Shown here piece by piece: positions 57,759 to 64,000 of a stretch of 64,000 bases of DNA (position 1 is its first letter; every line of letters begins with the position of its first letter). The notes below the pieces were generated by a model. That model saw only the letters and a list, made by a program, of their open reading frames with translations. It was not told the DNA's origin and made no database searches. The position numbers and the translations under genes are program-made. Source of the stretch: Bacteroidota bacterium (lineage in GTDB: Bacteria; Bacteroidota; Bacteroidia; 2-12-FULL-35-15); assembly GCA_025963775.1 (NCBI GenBank), contig JAOQAD010000004.1, forward strand, positions 37,987 to 101,986, read 5' to 3'.

Positions 57759-60700
57759 TTATTTTACAATGGTCACGTGTCCTATGTAAGAGTGATTTTC
57801 TCCCCTGTAGTCTTTGGTCTTGATCTTCCACACATACACGTCGATCTGTGCAATGTTGCTGCCTCCGTTGGCCCTTCCGTCCCAGCCTTTGGTGATGTCG
57901 GTGGTTTTGAAGATCTGGTTGCCCCAACGGTCGTAGATGGTCATTTCGAAATTATCCGGGTCAATGCCCATTCCTTTCGGCATGAACATATCGTTCAGTC
58001 CGTCGTGGTTGTTCGGCGTGAATGCATTTGGTGCGTAGATCACATATTCCGGAACGATCTCAACATTGTTGTATGCTGTATCGGCACATCCGAAACTGTT
58101 GTGAACGATCTGCTGCACCACGTACAGTCCCGAATCAGGATACGAGAAGGAAGTGTTCTGCAGCGTATCGGTGAACAAGCCTGTAGGCGGATTCGTGTAG
58201 ATGAAATCCCAGTCCCATGTAGTTGCGCCAACCGAAAGGTCGTTGAAATGGATCATTGGTGCAGTGGTGGTCGCCTGGTTCGGTGAAGCAGCGAAGCCGG
58301 CAACCGGTGCAGGAAACACGGTGATGTAACCTGTGTTCGTTACAGAGGATACACAACCGAGGGCTGTTGTTACAGTAAGCGTAACATTGTAAGTGCCCGA
58401 TGTCTGGTACGTGTACGTAACGGTATCACCTGCCTGTTGAGGGCTTCCGTCACCGAAGTTCCACATATAGGAAGTTCCGATGTTGCTGAACCCGTTGAAT
58501 GTTACCGTTAAGTCTTCACAACCTGAAGTAACCGGAGCTACAATGAATGCAACAGCAAGCGGGTTCACAGTCACTGTGGAAACATCGGTCACCGGCAATG
58601 AGCATCCGATGTCATTTGCAGTCACCGTGTAATCTACCGAAGTGGTCCCCGGTGCGGGCGTTACATATTGCGATGCGCCGTTCACGCTGTTGCTCCATGA
58701 ATATGTGTATGGGCCACCGTTTCCGCCGGTTGCAAGAGCGGAGATCAGAACTGAGTCGCCGCTGCAGACAGATTCATCCGTTGCGAACACAGCGATCTGC
58801 GGATTCACGAACACGGTTGCCATTTCCTGTGAGGAGATACATCCGTTCGCATCGGTCACATAGGCCTGGTACGAAGTGGTTGTTACAGGGTTCACTGTGA
58901 TCGGGCCTGAGCCGGTGATCGTTGAAGGCACCCATGTGTAGGTTGTGTAAGGCAATGTTCCGCCGTAGCCTACTCCGTAGATCTGCGAAAGCTGGCCGAT
59001 ACAGATCGTGTCGGTCGGGCTCATCACGATCTCGAGCGTGTCAGGCTGTGTAAGTGACACTGTTCCTGAAACAGTACAGTGGTTCGCATCCGATACAGTA
59101 ATGGTGTATGTTCCTGCAGGGAAAGCGGTGGCGGTCTGGGAAGTTTGTGCTCCCGGCCCTGACCACTGGTAGGTGTAGATCGGAGTTCCGCCGTTTGCAA
59201 TTACTGTGGCAGTTCCTGTTGGTGTGCCGTTACAAAGCGGTGGCGTGAAGGTGATGCTGCTGATCACCGGTGCGGCAATGTCCGTTACCGTTGAGCTTGC
59301 AGAAGCGGTACAACCGTTTCCGTCAATTACGTTCACGCTGTAAATACCTGCCGGCACGTTGGTGATGATCGCTGTAGTTAATCCTGTAGGCGACCATGAA
59401 TATGCATAAGGCAGTGTTCCGCCGGTTACCGTTACGCCTGCACTTCCATCGGAATTACCGCAGGTGCTCGGGTTGGAGTTGGCTGTAAGCACAAGCGCAT
59501 TCGGTTCGATGATGTCGAAGATGGCAATTTTGCTGCAGCCGTTCGCATCCGTTACCTGCACGGTGTACGTGCCAGCCGTTAAGTTTGTCACGATAGGGCC
59601 GGATCCGACTGAAGGTGTCCACAGGTAGGTGTAGCCCGGTGTTCCGCCGGCAACGCTGATGGAGATCTGCCCGTTATTGCCTCCGTTGCAGGAAACATTG
59701 GTTGTTGAAACAAGCGAGATCACGATCGCTGCAGGCTGCCCGATGGTCACTGAGCTTTGCGATGTACATCCGTTTGCATCGGTGATGGTGGCTGTGTACG
59801 ACTGTGCGCATAAGCCGTTAGCCGTTGAATTGGTTTGCAATGAGGCATCGTTCCAGAGATAAGTGTACGGTGCTGTTCCGCCGCCGCCAAGCACTGTTGC
59901 AGATCCGTTGCAGGAAAGATAACAGCTTGCATTTGCAGAAGCCGTGATCGCGCTCACAAGTGTTGCAGGCTCGGTGATGCTTACCGAAGCAGAACCGGTA
60001 CATCCGACTGAATCGGTTATTACCAGCGAATAAATGCCACCTGATAAATTGCTTGCAAACAAGGTTGTTTGTCCGCCCGGTGTCCAGTTGATGTTGTATG
60101 GAAGAATGCCACCTGTTGCGTTACCCTGTGCGCTTCCGTTTGCTGCTCCGAAGCAGGTCACGTTCGAACTGGTTGGGATCGTCACGATCGGTGCGCCGTT
60201 ATCATTCACGTTAGCAACGTTGGTCACGCTGCAGCCATGCGAATCGGTGATGGAGATCGTGTAAACACCTGCATTCAGGCTGGTTGCGCAGCTGGTAGCC
60301 TGTGTTGCCGGATCATTCCATGCATAAATGAACGGAGGAGAACCGCCGATGATCGCAGCACAGGCGCTTCCGTTCGCATTTCCGCAATCGGAGTTTGTTG
60401 TTGTTGTTGTTACTGCAAGTATGGTAGGCTCTGTGATCACGACTGAAGCATTCGCTGTGCAGCCCATTGAATCGGTCACTGCAAGGTTATGGACTCCTGC
60501 GCACAATGATGCCGCCGTAGGAGTGGTTTGCAGTGAAGGGGTCCAGATAAATGTGTATGGGCCTGTACCGCCTGTGTACACTGCCGTTGCCTGTGCGTCA
60601 CAGGCATTGTAGCAGGTCACGTTGGTGTTGCTGATGGTTGCAACCAGTGCATTCGGCTGCGTGATGTTCACATTTGTTGTTGCTGTACATCCGTTCACAT

Positions 60701-63700
60701 CGGTCACTGTCATGGTGTAGGTGGCAGCGCATAAGTTGTTCACAGAAGCGCCAGCTGTTCCGCCCGGCATCCAGTTGAAGGCATATGGTGCGGAACCTCC
60801 GGATACAGTTGCCGATGCATATCCGTCACAGGCATTGTAGCAGGTCACGTTGCCGGATGTAACAATGGATGCTGCCATCGCATTCGGGCTGGTCACGTTT
60901 GCAACAGCTGTTGTTGAGCAGCCATTCGCATCTGTTACTGTAACGGTGTATGTTCCGGAGCAAAGGCCTGTAGCGGTTTGCGTGGTTTGTGCATTGATGT
61001 CGCTCCATGCGAATGTGAATGGCCCCGTGCCTGTACCCGGATTTGCAGTTGCAGTTCCGTTGCACAGTCCGTTGCAGGTTACATTCGTTGAAGTGGTTGT
61101 TGCTGTAACCGGTGCCGGGTTGCTGAGGATGATGTTCGAACTGGAAGTACATCCCTGCACATCGGTTACCTGCACTGAATAAGAACCTGCAGTTAATCCT
61201 GTAACAGCGCTGGTGGTCATACCGCCTGGTGTCCAGAGGTAAGAGTAGGGCGCTGTTCCGCCTGTTGAAGCTGTGGTGATCGTACCGTTTGTTGCTCCTG
61301 CACATTGCGGATCAGTGAATGAATACGTTGTTGTAAGAACGGCAGGCTCGGTGATCGTCACGGAAGTGGAAGCTGAACAGCCGTTCACATCCGTTGCGTT
61401 GAGCGTGTATGTTCCTGCAGGCAGGTTGGTTGCGCTTGGCAGTGTCTGCCCGTTGGTCCATACAAATGTATATGGACTTGTTCCCCCGGCGATGGTCACT
61501 GTTGCCGCACCGTTTGTTAATCCGTTGCAGGAAACATTGGTGGAGCTGAAGATCGTTGCCACAGGGCCGGCGATGTTGTTGATGGTTACGGAAATGGTTT
61601 GGGTACATCCGTTACCATCCGTTACGGTTGCAACATACGTGTTGGCTGCAAGTCCGAGCGCTGTTGGCGTGAACTGTGCCGGGCTTGTGCTCCATGAGTA
61701 AGAGTATGGGCCTGTGCCGCCTGCCACGTTCACGGTTGCTTTACCATCTGCCAGGTTACAGTTTGCATCCTGGTGCGTGGTCGAAAGTGTCATTCCTGTT
61801 GGCTCGGTGATAGCGGTCGTACTTGTTTTTGTACATCCGTTCGCATCGGTGATCACGCAGGTGTAGGTACCTGCAGTAAGGTTGACCGCGGTTTGTGTTG
61901 TTTGTCCGCCCGGCGCCCACAGGTAAGTGTATGGTGGTGTTCCGCCTGAAGGGTTAACGGTAGAAGAACCGTTGTTGCCTGTAAAGCAGGACACGTTCAC
62001 ATTGGTGAAGGTATTTGTAATGATGGTCGGCTGTGTGATCACTGTGGATGCAGTGGAAGTACATCCGTTGCCGTCCGTCACCGTTACCGTGTATGATCCC
62101 GGTGCAAGGTTCGTTGCAGTAACAGTTGTCTGGCTCGAAGGGTTCCATGCGTAGATGAATGCAGGTGTCGCCCCGGCGCCCATCGATACTGTTGCAGAGC
62201 CGTCATTGACACCTGTACAGGTAACATTGCTGCTTGCAGAGATCGTTGCAGTGCCTCCCGGGTTTGCTCCTACAGTAACGTTCGCTGTTTGCGTACATCC
62301 GTTAAAGTCGGTAACCAGCACTGAGTAATTACCTGCCTGTATGTTGCTTGCCGTTGCGGTTGTTTGTCCGCCCGGCGCCCACAGGTATGTGTACAGTGGC
62401 GTTGCGCCGCTTGCGGTAACCGTTGCCGATCCGTTTGCAGCAGTACATATTGCATTTGTGGAAGAGGTGACAAGTGTTAATGCTGTCGGTTGCGTGATCG
62501 TTACCGGCACAGTTACGGTACAACCGTTACCATCCTTGATTACCACAGGATGAGATCCTGCATTGAGCCCTGTGAAGGAAGCACCGGCAACAAATGGCCC
62601 GCCGTCAATTGAATAGGTGTAGGAAGGAGTTGTGCCTCCTGCAGCAGTCACTGAAACAGCACCGCTGTTACCGTTGTAGCAGTTGATGTTGGTTTGTGAA
62701 GCGATCACTCCCGTAAGTACAGAAGGCTCGGTGATGATCACCGGAACTGCGAATGTGCATCCGTTGCCGTCTTTTGCAGTTACGGTATAAGAGCCTGCAG
62801 TCAGTCCGCCGAATGTTCCGCTGCCTCCGAAGGCTCCTGCTCCGAAAGCATAGCTGTAAGGTGCGGTGGATCCGGAAGCAGTAACTGTTACCGATCCGTT
62901 GTTACCTGCATTACAGCTTACATTGCTTTGTGCAGTAACAGAAGCGGTAAGCCCGCTCAGGTCGGTGATGGTTGCAGAAGTAGTGAATGTACATCCGTTC
63001 GCATCTTTCACGATCACGCTGTAAGTATTTGCAACCAACCCGGTATAAGATGTTGTTGCGGTAAACGGAGAGCCATTCACAGAGTATGTGTATGGAGATG
63101 TTCCGCCGGTGGTCACACCAATGGTGATCGCGCCGTTCGCTCCGCCGCAGGTTGAATTGGTAACGCTTGTTGCCTGTGCAGTAGGCCCTGATGTATTTGA
63201 TACCACAGGATTAACGGTGAACTGGCATCCGTTCGCATCCTGCACGATCACAGGATAGGTTCCTGCTGCAAGCCCGCTGTAGCTGGCAGTAGCAGTGAAT
63301 CCGCCTCCGTTGAAGGAATAGGTGTAAGGAGAAGTGCCGCCTGTTGTAAGCCCGATGTTCACTGTTCCGTTTGCAGCGCCGCAGGTAGAGTTAACCGTTG
63401 ATGTTGCAAGTGCAGTAGGGCCGGGAGTGTTGGTAATGTTGGCGGTTGTGGTGAATGTACATCCGTTGTTGTCTTTCACCACAATGCTGTACGATCCTGC
63501 TGCAAGCCCGGTGTAGCTGATGGTAGCTGTGAACGGACTTCCGTTGAATGAATACGTGTAAGCAGGTGTTCCGCCGGTCACTGCACCGAGTGCAACTGCT
63601 CCGTTGGCGTTACCGCAGGTAGTGTTCGTGATTGTTGTAGCAATGGCGGTTGGCCCCGGTACATCGGTGATGGTAGCTGTTGTGGTGAATGTACAACCGT

Positions 63701-64000
63701 TCGCATCTTTCACTACAATGTTATACGTTCCTGCAACCAGCGACGTGTAGCTTGTTGTTGCCGTGAAGGCACTTGCATTCACCGAGTAAGTGTACGGAGT
63801 TGTTCCGCCTGTAACAGCGCCCAGCGTGATGCTTCCGTTCGCAGCGCCGCAGGTGGTATTGGCAGAAGTAAGGGCCAGTGCCGTAGGGCCTGCAATGTTG
63901 GAGATGGTCACCGACGTTGTGAATGTACAACCGTTCGCATCTTTCACAACCACTGCATACGTACCTGCTGCTAAAGCAGTGTAGGAAGTGGTCGTGGAGA
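57759..64000 (-). CDS. Giant SprB-repeat adhesin with T9SS type B C-terminus (cut by window edge)
   Basis: The frame is open to the window end; the apparent GTG at 63953 is internal to a repeat, since in-frame repeat sequence continues to 63998. At least 2079 residues are visible. It contains about 22 SprB-type repeats of about 78 residues, each ending in a core such as VVKDANGCTFTTTATI, with the first seven or so most alike. Then come Ig-like and PKD domains (MWNFGDGSPQQAG) and the type B sorting domain (NAFTPNNHDGLNDMFM, YDRWGNQIFKT, WDGRANGGSNIAQIDVYVW, ending HVTIVK). It resembles the SprB gliding adhesin in architecture, but SprB repeats are widespread, so I do not call it sprB. It is a T9SS-secreted surface filament or adhesin. 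Confidence 0.88.
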   Translation of the reverse strand, partial: STTTSYTALAAGTYAVVVKDANGCTFTTSVTISNIAGPTALALTSANTTCGAANGSITLGAVTGGTTPYTYSVNASAFTATTSYTSLVAGTYNIVVKDANGCTFTTTATITDVPGPTAIATTITNTTCGNANGAVALGAVTGGTPAYTYSFNGSPFTATISYTGLAAGSYSIVVKDNNGCTFTTTANITNTPGPTALATSTVNSTCGAANGTVNIGLTTGGTSPYTYSFNGGGFTATASYSGLAAGTYPVIVQDANGCQFTVNPVVSNTSGPTAQATSVTNSTCGGANGAITIGVTTGGTSPYTYSVNGSPFTATTSYTGLVANTYSVIVKDANGCTFTTSATITDLSGLTASVTAQSNVSCNAGNNGSVTVTASGSTAPYSYAFGAGAFGGSGTFGGLTAGSYTVTAKDGNGCTFAVPVIITEPSVLTGVIASQTNINCYNGNSGAVSVTAAGGTTPSYTYSIDGGPFVAGASFTGLNAGSHPVVIKDGNGCTVTVPVTITQPTALTLVTSSTNAICTAANGSATVTASGATPLYTYLWAPGGQTTATASNIQAGNYSVLVTDFNGCTQTANVTVGANPGGTATISASSNVTCTGVNDGSATVSMGAGATPAFIYAWNPSSQTTVTATNLAPGSYTVTVTDGNGCTSTASTVITQPTIITNTFTNVNVSCFTGNNGSSTVNPSGGTPPYTYLWAPGGQTTQTAVNLTAGTYTCVITDANGCTKTSTTAITEPTGMTLSTTHQDANCNLADGKATVNVAGGTGPYSYSWSTSPAQFTPTALGLAANTYVATVTDGNGCTQTISVTINNIAGPVATIFSSTNVSCNGLTNGAATVTIAGGTSPYTFVWTNGQTLPSATNLPAGTYTLNATDVNGCSASTSVTITEPAVLTTTYSFTDPQCAGATNGTITTASTGGTAPYSYLWTPGGMTTSAVTGLTAGSYSVQVTDVQGCTSSSNIILSNPAPVTATTTSTNVTCNGLCNGTATANPGTGTGPFTFAWSDINAQTTQTATGLCSGTYTVTVTDANGCSTTAVANVTSPNAMAASIVTSGNVTCYNACDGYASATVSGGSAPYAFNWMPGGTAGASVNNLCAATYTMTVTDVNGCTATTNVNITQPNALVATISNTNVTCYNACDAQATAVYTGGTGPYTFIWTPSLQTTPTAASLCAGVHNLAVTDSMGCTANASVVITEPTILAVTTTTTNSDCGNANGSACAAIIGGSPPFIYAWNDPATQATSCATSLNAGVYTISITDSHGCSVTNVANVNDNGAPIVTIPTSSNVTCFGAANGSAQGNATGGILPYNINWTPGGQTTLFASNLSGGIYSLVITDSVGCTGSASVSITEPATLVSAITASANASCYLSCNGSATVLGGGGTAPYTYLWNDASLQTNSTANGLCAQSYTATITDANGCTSQSSVTIGQPAAIVISLVSTTNVSCNGGNNGQISISVAGGTPGYTYLWTPSVGSGPIVTNLTAGTYTVQVTDANGCSKIAIFDIIEPNALVLTANSNPSTCGNSDGSAGVTVTGGTLPYAYSWSPTGLTTAIITNVPAGIYSVNVIDGNGCTASASSTVTDIAAPVISSITFTPPLCNGTPTGTATVIANGGTPIYTYQWSGPGAQTSQTATAFPAGTYTITVSDANHCTVSGTVSLTQPDTLEIVMSPTDTICIGQLSQIYGVGYGGTLPYTTYTWVPSTITGSGPITVNPVTTTSYQAYVTDANGCISSQEMATVFVNPQIAVFATDESVCSGDSVLISALATGGNGGPYTYSWSNSVNGASQYVTPAPGTTSVDYTVTANDIGCSLPVTDVSTVTVNPLAVAFIVAPVTSGCEDLTVTFNGFSNIGTSYMWNFGDGSPQQAGDTVTYTYQTSGTYNVTLTVTTALGCVSSVTNTGYITVFPAPVAGFAASPNQATTTAPMIHFNDLSVGATTWDWDFIYTNPPTGLFTDTLQNTSFSYPDSGLYVVQQIVHNSFGCADTAYNNVEIVPEYVIYAPNAFTPNNHDGLNDMFMPKGMGIDPDNFEMTIYDRWGNQIFKTTDITKGWDGRANGGSNIAQIDVYVWKIKTKDYRGENHSYIGHVTIVK
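59050..64000 (-). repeat. About 22 tandem SprB-type repeats, about 235 bp each
   Basis: Landmarks such as ccgttcgcatc (the NGC codons of DANGC) recur at roughly 235-base spacing. Repeats nearest the window end are most alike, and those towards the C-terminus are more diverged. Confidence 0.85.

Noticed and set aside
63953..63955. GTG at 63953 as the start of the last gene
   Set aside because: The repeat continues in frame to the window edge, so the start lies outside.
57759..64000. Naming the last gene sprB
   Set aside because: SprB repeats and a type B sorting domain are common to many T9SS adhesins; the N-terminus and usual sprB neighbours (sprC, sprD, sprF) are not visible.

Overview
The window comes from a member of the Bacteroidota. 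Three lines of evidence support this: adhesins ending in type IX secretion (T9SS) sorting domains of both type A (38878-43263) and type B/gliding-associated CHU_C (51786-57188 and 57759 onward); SprB-type repeats; and promoters of the phylum's TTG-N19/20-TAnnTTTG form (for example 673-703, 13324-13354, 38794-38824). gyrB is the only core housekeeping gene. I cannot name a genus. No tRNA, rRNA, CRISPR array, insertion sequence or phage integrase was seen.

Layout. 1-3.6 kb: a truncated GlxA/AraC-type regulator diverging from a DinB / DUF2798 / SRPBCC gene trio, a relic of an outer-membrane barrel gene, and a small gene + HipA-like kinase + DUF3037 cassette. 3.6-13.2 kb: a large PAS/GAF histidine kinase, a complete RND efflux operon (adaptor, pump, outer-membrane factor) and a small secreted protein. 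13.4-16.4 kb: a ChbG-type deacetylase, an M15 peptidase and a secreted zinc-dependent phospholipase C-like protein. 16.4-18.2 kb: a collagen-like/Kelch fusion protein. 18.2-24.4 kb: glycosyltransferases, including families best known from fungal mannan synthesis (GT71-like and Anp1/GT62-like) and two GT2-type proteins. 24.4-38.4 kb: five genes upstream of the GT2/Anp1-like genes in one minus-strand operon, encoding a 2961-residue LysM-rich giant, three small related proteins and a 1163-residue protein of unknown function. 38.9-43.3 kb: a T9SS adhesin. 43.5-45.4 kb: gyrB. 45.5-51.7 kb: three secreted collagen-like proteins with the same N-terminal module, two of them paired with a tiny secreted peptide. 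51.8-64 kb: two very large repeat adhesins; the second runs off the window.

The region from 16.4 to 64 kb is dominated by cell-surface or structural repeat proteins. The most notable part is 16.4-38.4 kb. A collagen-like/Kelch protein and an eight-gene operon, none of whose products shows a signal peptide, sit with a set of glycosyltransferases. A reasonable hypothesis is a locus that builds and glycosylates a large protein assembly, possibly including the Thr-rich collagen-like repeats. The assembly and the link between glycosyltransferases and collagen are inferences from proximity and composition; the genes, overlaps, repeats and motifs are seen directly.
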